Shown piece after piece: positions 49,796 through 58,286 of a stretch of 64,000 bases of DNA. Below the pieces are notes generated by a model. That model saw only the letters and a program-made list of their open reading frames with translations, made no database searches and was not told where the DNA came from. The DNA is from SSC3 sp963769585 (GTDB taxonomy: Bacteria; Actinomycetota; Actinomycetes; Propionibacteriales; Nocardioidaceae), in assembly GCA_963769585.1 (NCBI GenBank), contig CAVYMJ010000001.1:1-64000 (forward strand). The letters run 5' to 3'. The first letter of the stretch is position 1. Each line of letters starts with the position of its first letter. Both the position numbers and the translations under genes were made by a program.

Positions 49796-51259
49796 ATGGA
49801 CCCGGCCGGCGACCCGCAGCAGGAGACGCGGCGCGTGGGCGAGCCTGCCCGCCCCGGGCCCGCCGCCGGTCGGCGGGCCAAGACCGTCGCCTCGTCCACG
49901 GCCAGGGGGACGGCCCGAGCCACGGTCGCTTCGGCCAGGGCCACCAGGGCCGTCGGCACCGCGACCGGGCGGGCGGCCAACCGAGCCTTCCGCCTCGCAC
50001 GTCGCGCGAGCCACGCCGAAGGGGCGGGCGACAGCGGTCTGTACCGGATGATCGAGCTGCAGGCCTTCAACGCCGCCGGCGACGCAGCGGTGGCCATCTC
50101 GCTGGCCGGCACCTTGTTCTTCCAGGTGCCGGGGGGCGACGACCAGGCGCGCGGCCAGGTCGCCCTCTTCCTCGGCCTGACCATGCTGCCGTTCGCGGTC
50201 GTGGCACCGCTGATCGGCCCCTTCCTGGACCGGTTCAACCACGGGCGACGCTGGGCCATCGGGGCCACGATGGCCATCCGCGGGTTCCTGTGCTGGGTTC
50301 TGGCCAGCGCCATCGCCAGCGACTCGTTGACGATGTTCCCGGCCGCCCTCGGTGTCCTGGTGGCGTCCAAGGCGTACGGCGTGACGAAGGCGGCGGCGGT
50401 GCCGCGGCTCACTCCGCCCGACCTCGGCCTGGTCAAAGCCAACTCCCGGATCTCGCTTGCCGGCCTCACCGGCGCGGCCATCTCGGCCCCCCTGGCAGTC
50501 GGGGCCTCCATGGTCGGCCCGGCCTGGTCGCTGCGCTTCGCGTTCGTGGTCTTCGCCGCCGGCACCATTCTGGCGATCCTGCTGCCCTCGCGGGTCGACA
50601 ACAGCGTCGGCGAGGAGCGCGTCCTGCTGCGCGGCGGCCGCCGTACGCCGGTCCCACGATCGGTCGTGATCGGGCTCCGCGCCAACTCCGGGATCCGGAT
50701 CCTCAGCGGCTTCCTCACCCTGTTCATGGCGTTCCTGCTCCGGACCCATCCCTTCGCGAGCTGGGACTACAAGCCCGAGCTCCTGCTCGGCCTGGTCATC
50801 GGCGCGGCGGGCCTGGGGAACACCATCGGGATCGGCTTGGGGAACGTGCTGCGCCGGGTGGACCCGTCGCTCACCGTCCTGGTGGCGATCTTCTCCGCGA
50901 CAGTGGTCGCCGCGATCACCGCCGTGCACTACACCCTGCTGACAGCGGTACTGCTGGGCCTGACCGCCGGTCTCGCGCAGTCCCTAGCCAAGCTCTCCTT
51001 GGACTCGATGATCCAGACGGAGATCCCCGAGGCCAACCGCTCCAGCGCCTTCGCACGCTCGGAGACCCTGCTTCAGCTCTCCTGGGTCCTGGGCGCGTTC
51101 ATCGGGATCGCCCTTCCGCTGCAGGCCCATCTGGGTCTGGGCGTGATCGCCGCGATCCTGGTCGGGATGTGCGGGTGGGTGGTCGCCGGCGTCCTCGGCC
51201 GGACGGTCGCGATCCCGGTCCCCCGGTCTCGGTCCGTCAGCGAGCGGTCAGAGCTCTAG
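49796..51259 (+). CDS. MFS transporter with long basic N-terminal extension
   Basis: A 487-aa protein. The first ~80 residues are Ala/Arg/Thr-rich, basic and soluble-looking (e.g. TARGTARATVASARATRAVG), and then about 12 membrane segments follow: MIELQAFNAAGDAAVAISLA, GLTMLPFAVVAPLIGPFLDR, FNHGRRWAIGATMAIRG (motif A form) and QTEIPEANRSSAFARSETLL. Substrate unknown. The ATG at 49796 is chosen; one at 49775 is possible. Its 3' end overlaps the convergent cold-shock gene by 12 nt. Confidence 0.88.
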   Translation: MDPAGDPQQETRRVGEPARPGPAAGRRAKTVASSTARGTARATVASARATRAVGTATGRAANRAFRLARRASHAEGAGDSGLYRMIELQAFNAAGDAAVAISLAGTLFFQVPGGDDQARGQVALFLGLTMLPFAVVAPLIGPFLDRFNHGRRWAIGATMAIRGFLCWVLASAIASDSLTMFPAALGVLVASKAYGVTKAAAVPRLTPPDLGLVKANSRISLAGLTGAAISAPLAVGASMVGPAWSLRFAFVVFAAGTILAILLPSRVDNSVGEERVLLRGGRRTPVPRSVVIGLRANSGIRILSGFLTLFMAFLLRTHPFASWDYKPELLLGLVIGAAGLGNTIGIGLGNVLRRVDPSLTVLVAIFSATVVAAITAVHYTLLTAVLLGLTAGLAQSLAKLSLDSMIQTEIPEANRSSAFARSETLLQLSWVLGAFIGIALPLQAHLGLGVIAAILVGMCGWVVAGVLGRTVAIPVPRSRSVSERSEL

Positions 51260-51631
51260 CTCGTCGGCCAGCGCCCGCAGCAGCTTCGCCGTCGGCTTGG
51301 CCATCTTGGGGTCAGGGTGCCGTCCAGCACGGTAGCCGCCCTCGATGCCTTCGAGCAGGCGGAGCAGGTCCTCGATGATGTTGACCATGTCGGCCGGCTT
51401 CTTGCGCAGCCCCTTGGAGACCGACTGTGCAGGCTCGAGCAGCCGGACCTGGAGAGCCTGGTCGCCCTTGCGTCCCTGGGCGATGCCGAACTCCACACGG
51501 GTGCCGGCTTTCAACGTGGCGACTCCGTCAGGCAGTGCCTCAGCGCGCACGTAGACGTCCCCGCCCTCGTCCTGCGACAGGAAGCCGAAGCCCTTCTCGG
51601 CGTCGTACCACTTGACCTTGCCCGTTGGCAC
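51248..51631 (-). CDS. cold-shock domain protein with C-terminal extension
   Basis: A 127-aa protein. The first ~65 residues are a cold-shock domain with RNP1 GKVKWYDAEKGFGFLSQ and RNP2-like GGDVYVRAEAL. The remaining ~60 residues (MVNIIEDLLRLLEGIEGGYR, AKLLRALADELEL) form a helical extension typical of larger actinobacterial CSPs. It binds RNA or single-stranded DNA. The V in the usual FVH RNP2 position and the missing His are variations. GTG start at 51631 behind GAGGAAACGACG. Confidence 0.9.
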   Translation of the reverse strand: MPTGKVKWYDAEKGFGFLSQDEGGDVYVRAEALPDGVATLKAGTRVEFGIAQGRKGDQALQVRLLEPAQSVSKGLRKKPADMVNIIEDLLRLLEGIEGGYRAGRHPDPKMAKPTAKLLRALADELEL

Positions 51632-51706
51632 CGTCGTTTCCTCACTGCTCGTTTGCTCACGTCCGCGCCCCAGGGTACGGGTCACCCGCTCCGCTTCACC
51701 AACGGG

Positions 51707-53146
51707 TTAGCGAAATGCCTCAGGATCGGGCAGCCGCTCGTTCATCGACCCGGAACGGAAGCCCTTGGGGTCGATCTCGGCCACCGCGAAGCCAGCGGCC
51801 AGGGTGGCCGCGAGGACGCCGCTCAGGTCCGAGCCAAGGAGGTGGGCGTCGACCTCGACACTGGCCCGGTCACCGAGATCCCGCACCCGTAGGTTGACGG
51901 CTTCCAACCCTGCTCGGCGCAGCGCCTCGCGCACTCCAGCCTCCGCGGCCTCGACCCGCCCCAGCCGGTACGGCGACACCTCGATGCCGTACGCCACCCG
52001 GCTCGACAGACAGGCGGCCGCCGGCTTGTCCCAGGTCGGCAGCCCCCACCTCCGGGACGCCTCGCGCACCTGCTCCTTGGTCAGCCCGGCGTCCAGCAAC
52101 GGCGTGGCCGCGCCACGCTCGGCCGCCGCGCGGATCCCCGGCCGGAACCCGGCCCTCGCATCGTCCGCGTTGGTGCCAGTGGCCACCCAGGCGATGTCGT
52201 AGTCGGCAGCCTGCCCGCTCAGTACGTCGAGGAGCTCGGCCTTGCAGTGGAAGCACCGGTCACCGTCATTGCGGCGGTACCCCTCGCGGTCCAGCTCGTG
52301 GGTCTGCGGAGTGACCACCCGCACTCCGAGAGACTCCGCGAACCGGAGTGCCGGGTCACGCTCGGCCACCGGCAGCGAGTCGCTGTAGGCCGTCGCGGCG
52401 ACGACCTGGGCCGGACCGAGCGCGCGTACCGCGGCAGCGAGCAGGAACGCGCTGTCGGCACCGCCGCTGAAGGCCACCATCACCGACCCCAGCCGCTGCA
52501 GGCCGGCCTCCAGGGCAGCAAGCCGCTGCGTGAGCAGGTGCTCGTCGAGCCAGGCCGGGAACTCGGTCAGGTCGGCCAGCACCACATCGGTGCCCGCGGC
52601 GCGCAGCTCCTCCTCGGTGCACCCGCCGGTGAGCACGCTGACGCTGGTGGCCCCGGCCGCCAGCGCACCCTCGACGTCGTGGACGTGGTCGCCGACGAAG
52701 ACCGTCGCCCCGTGAGCGTTGATGAACTCGGCCTTGCCTGCGCCCCACGCCCAGCCGACCAGATGGTCCACATCGAGCTCGAGGGCATCGAGGTGGAGCT
52801 GGGCGTTGGGCTGGTACTTGCCGGTCACCACCAGGTTCTGCCCGTGATGCCGACGTACCGCTGCCAGGGCCTCGTGCGCACCAGCGAAGGTCGAGGTCGG
52901 GGTGACCGCAGTGTCGGGGTAGAGCGCCCGGAACCGGTCGGCCATCACTGCCACCTGGTCGCCGTCCGCGACGTACTCGGAGAGCAACAGGTCCAGCGGC
53001 GGCCCCAGCCGCGCGGTGATCGCCTCGACGTCGAACACCACCTCGTACTCCAGCCCCACGGCGCGCAAACAGGCGGCGAACCCGGGACGGGTGTCGATGA
53101 GGGTCATGTCGAGGTCGAAGCCCACGACCAGGGGCTGGCCAGTCAC
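51707..53146 (-). CDS. larE: fusion of HAD hydrolase and LarE-type sulfur transferase
   Basis: A 479-aa two-domain protein. Residues 1-200 are a HAD phosphatase: VVGFDLDMTLIDTR (DxDxT nucleophile), VVTGKYQPNAQ, VGWAWGAGKAEFI and ATVFVGDHVHDVEGA (acidic motif). Residues about 205-479 are an ATP-dependent sacrificial sulfur transferase, LarE, which makes the thiocarboxylates of the nickel-pincer cofactor: VMVAFSGGADSAFLLAAAV (PP-loop), ATAYSDSLPVAERDPALRFA, GTNADDARAGFRPG and TWDKPAAACLSSRVAYG with Cys379 at the sacrificial-cysteine position. One frame without interruption joins them. larB, larC and larA are not in the window. GTG start, 17 nt after DUF885. Confidence 0.85.
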   Translation of the reverse strand: MTGQPLVVGFDLDMTLIDTRPGFAACLRAVGLEYEVVFDVEAITARLGPPLDLLLSEYVADGDQVAVMADRFRALYPDTAVTPTSTFAGAHEALAAVRRHHGQNLVVTGKYQPNAQLHLDALELDVDHLVGWAWGAGKAEFINAHGATVFVGDHVHDVEGALAAGATSVSVLTGGCTEEELRAAGTDVVLADLTEFPAWLDEHLLTQRLAALEAGLQRLGSVMVAFSGGADSAFLLAAAVRALGPAQVVAATAYSDSLPVAERDPALRFAESLGVRVVTPQTHELDREGYRRNDGDRCFHCKAELLDVLSGQAADYDIAWVATGTNADDARAGFRPGIRAAAERGAATPLLDAGLTKEQVREASRRWGLPTWDKPAAACLSSRVAYGIEVSPYRLGRVEAAEAGVREALRRAGLEAVNLRVRDLGDRASVEVDAHLLGSDLSGVLAATLAAGFAVAEIDPKGFRSGSMNERLPDPEAFR

Positions 53147-53163
53147 CTTCCGAGCGTACGTTC

Positions 53164-54825
53164 TCAGGCTGCTGGCGACGCGGGCAGCCGAGCCAGCAGC
53201 CGGCTCTCCAGCAGCGACAGCGGCATCGCCCCACCGTCGAGTACGGCGTCGTGGAAGGCCTTGAGGTCGAAGGCGCTGCCCTGGCGTTCGCGTGCCTCGG
53301 CGCGCATCCGCAGGATCTCCAGCCGGCCGATCATGTAGGAGAGCGCCTGCCCCGGCGTCACCGCGTACCGGTCGATCTCGGCGGTGACATGGCTCAGCTG
53401 CATGGGCGAGTTGGCGTGCAGGTAGTCGATCGCCTGCTTCCGGCTCCAGCCCAGCGCGTGCATTCCCGTGTCGACCACCAGCCGACAGGCCCGCATCGAG
53501 TCCCCGGCCAGCATCCCGAGCCGGTCCAACGGACCGCCGTACAGGCCCATCTCGTCGGCGAGACGCTCGGTGTAGAGACCCCACCCTTCGCCGTACGCCG
53601 TGACGAAGCCGGTCTTGCGGAAGTCCGGGACCCCCTCGAGCTCGGCGGCGATCGCGATCTGGAGGTGGTGCCCGGGGATGCCCTCGTGGAACGCGGTCGA
53701 CTCGATGTCGAAGCGACCCCAGGCCTGGGGCTCTGCGACGTTCATGAAGAAGACGCCGCCGCGGCTCCCGTCCTGGGCAGGGCGGAAGTAGTACGCCTTG
53801 GCGCCGCTGGTGGTCGCCTCCACGTCGCAGTCGGACTTGGGCAGGCGTCCGAAGACCTCGTGCATGGCTGCCCTGGCCTTGGCCATCGCGACCTTGGACG
53901 CCTCCACGATGTCGTCAGCGCTGGTGTGGTGCAGCGCCGGGTCGTCGCGCAGCGCGGCCAGGATCGTCGGTACGTCGGAGGACCCCACCACCGACGGGCC
54001 GATCTCGGCGTACTCCTGTGCCAGCGACTCCACCTGGACAAGTCCGATCTCGTGGATCTGCTTGGGGGTCAGGTCGGTGGTCGTGTAGAAGCGTGCCAGC
54101 GTGGAGTAGACCTCCTCGCCGCCCGGCAGGTGCACGAGCCCGCAGCGCTCGTCGGGCCGTGCCTGCGCGGCGACCTCGTCGCGCAAGACCTCGAGGTAGG
54201 TGTTGATCGCCGGACGCACGTGCTCGGTGATGACCGAGAGGATGGACTCGGCCAGAGCAGCTCGGTCCACGCCGTCCGGGGTAGGCGCGATCGCGGTCAG
54301 CGGGTCGTCCTCAACCGGCGACGCGAGCCAGGCGGTCAGCTGCTCGACGGTGGCAGAGACCGCGAAAACGGCCGGCGTACGGCCGCTGTCGAGGCCCTCG
54401 CGGTGCCGCTGGGCGAGGTCGGCGAAGTGCTGGCCGATCGCCATGATCTTGGCGGGCATCTCGGCCGCGACCTCGGCAGTCGGGATGCCGAGCTTGGGCA
54501 GGTAGGTACCGATGGAAGCCTGTACGCCGAAGATCGGGTCGGCACAGAACTCCGCGGTACGCAGGGACGCAAGAGCGGCGCGCGAGGAGGCATCCCAGTC
54601 GAGCATCGCCTTGCTGATCCGCTGCTGCTCGTCGAGACCCTCGTCGGGGATGGCCTGAGCCCGCAGAGCAAACTCCTTCGAGGCCGCGATGAACCGGTCC
54701 TCACCGCCTCGGGAGAGGTCCTCGTAGCTGCCCACGTGGGAGTACTCCCCGGTCAGGTGCGCCCAGGTCGGAGCCTTCTCGTAGCGGAAGCTCTGGTACT
54801 CGTCGGCTAGGTCGTCAATGCTCAC
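53164..54825 (-). CDS. DUF885 family protein, putative metallopeptidase
   Basis: A 553-aa cytoplasmic protein of the DUF885 family. The gluzincin-like motif STAFHEGIPGHHLQIAIAAE holds HExxGHH, with downstream YGEGWGLYTERLADEMGLYG likely giving the third ligand. Also present are GVFFMNVAEPQAWGRFDIES and HSDVTAE-like SHVTAEIDRYAVTPGQALSY. No signal peptide, so an intracellular peptidase or carboxypeptidase is inferred. GTG at 54825. It lies 10 nt after the acyl-CoA synthetase and 17 nt before HAD-LarE, so the three may form one transcript. Confidence 0.88.
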   Translation of the reverse strand: MSIDDLADEYQSFRYEKAPTWAHLTGEYSHVGSYEDLSRGGEDRFIAASKEFALRAQAIPDEGLDEQQRISKAMLDWDASSRAALASLRTAEFCADPIFGVQASIGTYLPKLGIPTAEVAAEMPAKIMAIGQHFADLAQRHREGLDSGRTPAVFAVSATVEQLTAWLASPVEDDPLTAIAPTPDGVDRAALAESILSVITEHVRPAINTYLEVLRDEVAAQARPDERCGLVHLPGGEEVYSTLARFYTTTDLTPKQIHEIGLVQVESLAQEYAEIGPSVVGSSDVPTILAALRDDPALHHTSADDIVEASKVAMAKARAAMHEVFGRLPKSDCDVEATTSGAKAYYFRPAQDGSRGGVFFMNVAEPQAWGRFDIESTAFHEGIPGHHLQIAIAAELEGVPDFRKTGFVTAYGEGWGLYTERLADEMGLYGGPLDRLGMLAGDSMRACRLVVDTGMHALGWSRKQAIDYLHANSPMQLSHVTAEIDRYAVTPGQALSYMIGRLEILRMRAEARERQGSAFDLKAFHDAVLDGGAMPLSLLESRLLARLPASPAA

Positions 54826-54835
54826 AGGGGTCCTT

Positions 54836-56440
54836 TCATAGCCCGAGTCGACGAGCAGACTCCTCCCGCATCTCGACCTTCCGGATCTTGCCGGTGACCG
54901 TCATGGGGAACTCGTCGACCAGCAAGACATAGCGCGGGATCTTGTAGTGGGCAAGTTTGCCGGTCGCGAACGCACGGATCTTGTCCTGGTCGAGATCATC
55001 GGCCCCCGGACGCAGCTTCACCCACGCGCAGAGCTCCTCCCCGTACTTGGGATCGGGCACTCCCACCACCTGGACGTCCTCGATGTCAGGATGCTGGTAG
55101 AAGAACTCCTCGATCTCGGCAGGGTAGATGTTCTCGCCACCGCGGATCACCAGGTCCTTGATCCGACCCACGATGGTGAGGTAGCCGTCTGCGCGCATCA
55201 CTGCCAGATCGCCGGTGTGCATCCAGCCCTGGTCGTCGATGGCCTCGGCGGTCTTTTCCGGGTCCTCCCAGTAGCCGAGCATCACCGAGTAGCCCCGAGT
55301 GCACAGCTCGCCGGCCTCGCCCCGCGTCACCGTCTCGCCGGTGACCGCGCCGACGATCTTGACCTCCACGTGGGGATGGACCCGCCCGATCGTCGACGTA
55401 CGCCGGTCCAGGTCGTCGTCGACGCGAGTCTGGGTCGAGACCGGTGACGTCTCCGTCATCCCGTAGGCGATCGAGACCTCCTCCATGTGCATGTCGTTGA
55501 TGCACCGCTTCATCACCTCAACCGGACACAGTGCTCCCGCCATCACCCCGGTCCGCAGCGAGCTGAGGTCGAATCTGTCGAAGCCGGGGGCGTTCTGCAT
55601 CGCGATGAACATGGTCGGTACCCCGTACACACCCGTGCAGCGCTCATCCTGAACGGCTCGCAGGGTGGTCACCGGGTCGAAGCCGGGTGCCGGGATGACC
55701 ATCGTCGCGCCGTGCGTGATGCACCCGAGGTTCCCCAGCACCATGCCAAAGCAGTGGTAGAAGGGCACCGGGATCGCAAGCCGGTCCTGCTCGGTGAAAC
55801 CGATGAGCTCGGTCGTGAAGTAGCCGTTGTTCAAGATGTTGCGGTGCGACAGGGTCGCGCCCTTGGGGAACCCGGTCGTCCCCGAGGTGTACTGGATGTT
55901 GATCGGGTCGTTTGGGGTCAGGCTGGCCATCCGCTCGGCCAGCCCTTCGACGGCCTCCCCCTGCTCCACCAGCGTGTCCCAGTCCCCGGTGCCGATGTAG
56001 ACGACGTGTTCCAGGTTGTGCTCCGCCCGCACCTCGTCGACCATGGCGCGGTAGTCGCTGGTCTTGAAGTCGGTAGCTGAGACCAGCAGCTTCACGCCGG
56101 ACTGGTCGAGGACATACGCCAGCTCATGGGTCCGGTACGCCGGGTTGATGTTGACCAGGATGGCGCCCACCTTGGCGGTGGCGACCTGCACGAGAACCCA
56201 CTCTGCGCAGTTGGGTGCCCAGATGCCGACCCGGTCGCCCTGGTCGACTCCCGCCGCGATCAGGCCACCGGCCAGGGCGTCGACCTCGGCATTGAGCTCG
56301 GCATAGGTCCAACGCCGGCCGGTTGCGACCTCGACGAGCGCCTCGCGGTCGCCGTACGCCGCGGCCACCCGTTCGAAGCAGGCCCCGATCGTCTCCTCGA
56401 GCAGCGCGGAACTTGTCTCACCTCTCGCGTAGGACTCCAT
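54836..56440 (-). CDS. AMP-binding acyl-CoA synthetase (FadD-like)
   Basis: A 534-aa ANL-superfamily ligase. NIQYTSGTTGFPKGATLSHR is the phosphate loop, then PVPFYHCFGMVLGNLGC, SIAYGMTETSPVSTQTRVDD, GYSVMLGYWEDPEKTAEAID, GWMHTGDLAVMRADGYLTIV, GRIKDLVIRGGENIYPAEIE and the C-terminal lysine region PMTVTGKIRKVEMREES. It activates a medium- or long-chain fatty acid to the acyl-CoA. Full length, no fusion. ATG at 56440. Confidence 0.93.
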   Translation of the reverse strand: MESYARGETSSALLEETIGACFERVAAAYGDREALVEVATGRRWTYAELNAEVDALAGGLIAAGVDQGDRVGIWAPNCAEWVLVQVATAKVGAILVNINPAYRTHELAYVLDQSGVKLLVSATDFKTSDYRAMVDEVRAEHNLEHVVYIGTGDWDTLVEQGEAVEGLAERMASLTPNDPINIQYTSGTTGFPKGATLSHRNILNNGYFTTELIGFTEQDRLAIPVPFYHCFGMVLGNLGCITHGATMVIPAPGFDPVTTLRAVQDERCTGVYGVPTMFIAMQNAPGFDRFDLSSLRTGVMAGALCPVEVMKRCINDMHMEEVSIAYGMTETSPVSTQTRVDDDLDRRTSTIGRVHPHVEVKIVGAVTGETVTRGEAGELCTRGYSVMLGYWEDPEKTAEAIDDQGWMHTGDLAVMRADGYLTIVGRIKDLVIRGGENIYPAEIEEFFYQHPDIEDVQVVGVPDPKYGEELCAWVKLRPGADDLDQDKIRAFATGKLAHYKIPRYVLLVDEFPMTVTGKIRKVEMREESARRLGL

Positions 56441-56488
56441 CTCTCGACGCTAGGCCCGACCGCATGTCTGGGGCCACCCCCGGTGTAG

Positions 56489-57310
56489 TCAGGCGTCGCG
56501 ACGCAGAAAGAGCAGGTAGCTCAGCGCCATCAGGCCAGCGGCGAAGCCACCGAAGATCGAGAAGCCCGCGACCATGCTGAGCTGTGCGCCCCCCAGCAGC
56601 GCATCCAACGCCTTGCCGATCTCGGTGCTGCGCATGATCCGGTCCCCAGCGTTGAACGGGAAGCCGCGGGAGACCTTCTCCAGACCGTCCATGCCGGGGA
56701 TCACCGCCACGATCAGCCCCAGCAGAGGCTCAACCGCGAGCGGCCACACGTAGACGGTGACCAGCGCTGCCGTCTGGTTGCGCAGGATGGAGGCCACGGC
56801 GGCACCGATCCAGACGAACAGGACGGTGTAGCACAGGGTGCGGCCGATCTGACCCGCGAGCTCGGCGGTGGCGAAGTCGATGCCGTCGTCGGCCAGCCAG
56901 GCCCAGCCGACCAGGGCCGAGAGCAGCAGGACCGCCAGCGAGGCGACCAGGACCCAGGCACCGAGCACGAGGTACTTGGCTAGCCAGACGCTGGTCCGCG
57001 ACCCGTGTGCGGTGAGCGTCGCGCGGATCATCCCGTGGCGGTACTCGTGCCCCCAGGACAGGACGCCGATGGTCACCAGGATGTAGGCCACGAGGTAGGG
57101 GCCGGCCACAGCAGCGAACTGCGTCACGATCGCGGGGGCGAGGAACGCCACCTCGCCCTCGTTCGGCTGGTCGCCACGCAGCTCCAGCGACGTACCCAGC
57201 GAGATCAGGAACGAGAGCCCGCCCCCGACCAGGATCGCGGCCGCGGTGATCCAGTACGTCGACCGGATGGTCCGGATGCGGACCCACTCGTAGCGCAGCG
57301 CGTCGATCAT
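56489..57310 (-). CDS. ABC-2-type transporter permease
   Basis: A 273-aa protein with about six membrane segments: TYWITAAAILVGGGLSFLIS, VAGPYLVAYILVTIGVLSWG, EYRHGMIRATLTAHGSRTSV between them, WLAKYLVLGAWVLVASLAVL and GLIVAVIPGMDG near the C-terminal half. The SWGHEYRHGMIRATL element is the coupling region of this group of ABC-2 permeases. Start overlaps the stop of the ATPase gene by 4 nt. Export substrate unknown. Confidence 0.9.
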   Translation of the reverse strand: MIDALRYEWVRIRTIRSTYWITAAAILVGGGLSFLISLGTSLELRGDQPNEGEVAFLAPAIVTQFAAVAGPYLVAYILVTIGVLSWGHEYRHGMIRATLTAHGSRTSVWLAKYLVLGAWVLVASLAVLLLSALVGWAWLADDGIDFATAELAGQIGRTLCYTVLFVWIGAAVASILRNQTAALVTVYVWPLAVEPLLGLIVAVIPGMDGLEKVSRGFPFNAGDRIMRSTEIGKALDALLGGAQLSMVAGFSIFGGFAAGLMALSYLLFLRRDA

Positions 57311-58230
57311 GGCTGTCCCCCCGGCCGCTGTGCCTGGAACTCCTCGGCGAAGCCGGTGGCCTCGAGGAAGGCTTCCTCCAAGGTCGCGACCCGGTTGCTG
57401 AGCTCGTGGACGCGGATGGCGCTGTCGAACGCCAGGTCGCCGATCGCCCGGGCATCGAGCCCGACCACCGAGAGAGTGCCCGGCTCAACCACACTGACCT
57501 GCGAGCCGTTGCTGCGCAGAAGCTCGGCCAGCTCGGTGGCCTGGGGTGTCCTGACGAGAACCGAGTTCTTGCTGGCGTTCTTGATGAAGTCGTCGATCGG
57601 GCCGCTGGCGATCAGCCTGCCTCGACCGATCACGACCAGGTGGTCGGCCATCAGCGCCATCTCGCTGAGTAGGTGGCTGGAGACCAAGACCGAGCGCCCG
57701 CTGGAGGCCAGCCCCTTGAGCAGCTCGCGCATCCACTGGATGCCTTGCGGGTCGAGACCGTTCGCGGGCTCATCGAGGATCAGCGTGTGTGGGTCACCAA
57801 GCAACGCGGCGGCCAGGCCGAGCCGCTGTCCCATGCCGAGCGAGAAGGTCCTCGGCTTCTTCTTCGCCACCGCGGCCAGGCCGAGCTGATCCAGGACCTG
57901 GTCGACGCGCTGGGCCGGGATGCCGTTGGCCGCGGCGAGCATGACCAGGTGGCTGCGCGCCTTACGGGTCGGATGGAACGGCTTGGCCTCGAGCAGAGCG
58001 CCGACGTGGCGCATCGGCCGCTTGAGGGAGGTGAACGGCACGCCGTCGAACGTCGTGGTCCCCCCACCGTTGTCCAAGCCGAGCATCAACCGCATCGCAG
58101 TCGACTTTCCGGCGCCGTTCGGACCGAGGAAGCCGGTCACGCTCCCCGGCAGCACCTCGAAGGTCAGGTCGATAACGGCGGGCTTGCCGCCGTACGCCTT
58201 GTTCAGCCCGCGGGCCTGGATCACCGACAT
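57307..58230 (-). CDS. ABC transporter ATP-binding protein
   Basis: A 307-aa ATPase: GFLGPNGAGKSTAMRLMLGL (Walker A), RTFSLGMGQRLGLAAALLGD (signature), PHTLILDEPANGLDPQGIQW (Walker B), VLVSSHLLSEMALMADHLVV (H-loop), and a ~90-residue C-terminal extension typical of the ABC-2/CcmA-like drug and lantibiotic exporters. Forms an exporter with the permease gene coupled downstream. Confidence 0.95.
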   Translation of the reverse strand: MSVIQARGLNKAYGGKPAVIDLTFEVLPGSVTGFLGPNGAGKSTAMRLMLGLDNGGGTTTFDGVPFTSLKRPMRHVGALLEAKPFHPTRKARSHLVMLAAANGIPAQRVDQVLDQLGLAAVAKKKPRTFSLGMGQRLGLAAALLGDPHTLILDEPANGLDPQGIQWMRELLKGLASSGRSVLVSSHLLSEMALMADHLVVIGRGRLIASGPIDDFIKNASKNSVLVRTPQATELAELLRSNGSQVSVVEPGTLSVVGLDARAIGDLAFDSAIRVHELSNRVATLEEAFLEATGFAEEFQAQRPGGQP

Positions 58231-58286
58231 GCTCTCCCCTGTTCGTCGCGCGACGAGCCTAACCGCAGCCGACTAAAGTGGGTTGG

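Noticed and set aside
49652..50929. 425-aa minus-strand ORF antisense to the MFS gene
   Set aside because: Low-complexity composition and no domain; it is the reverse-frame shadow of the transporter.
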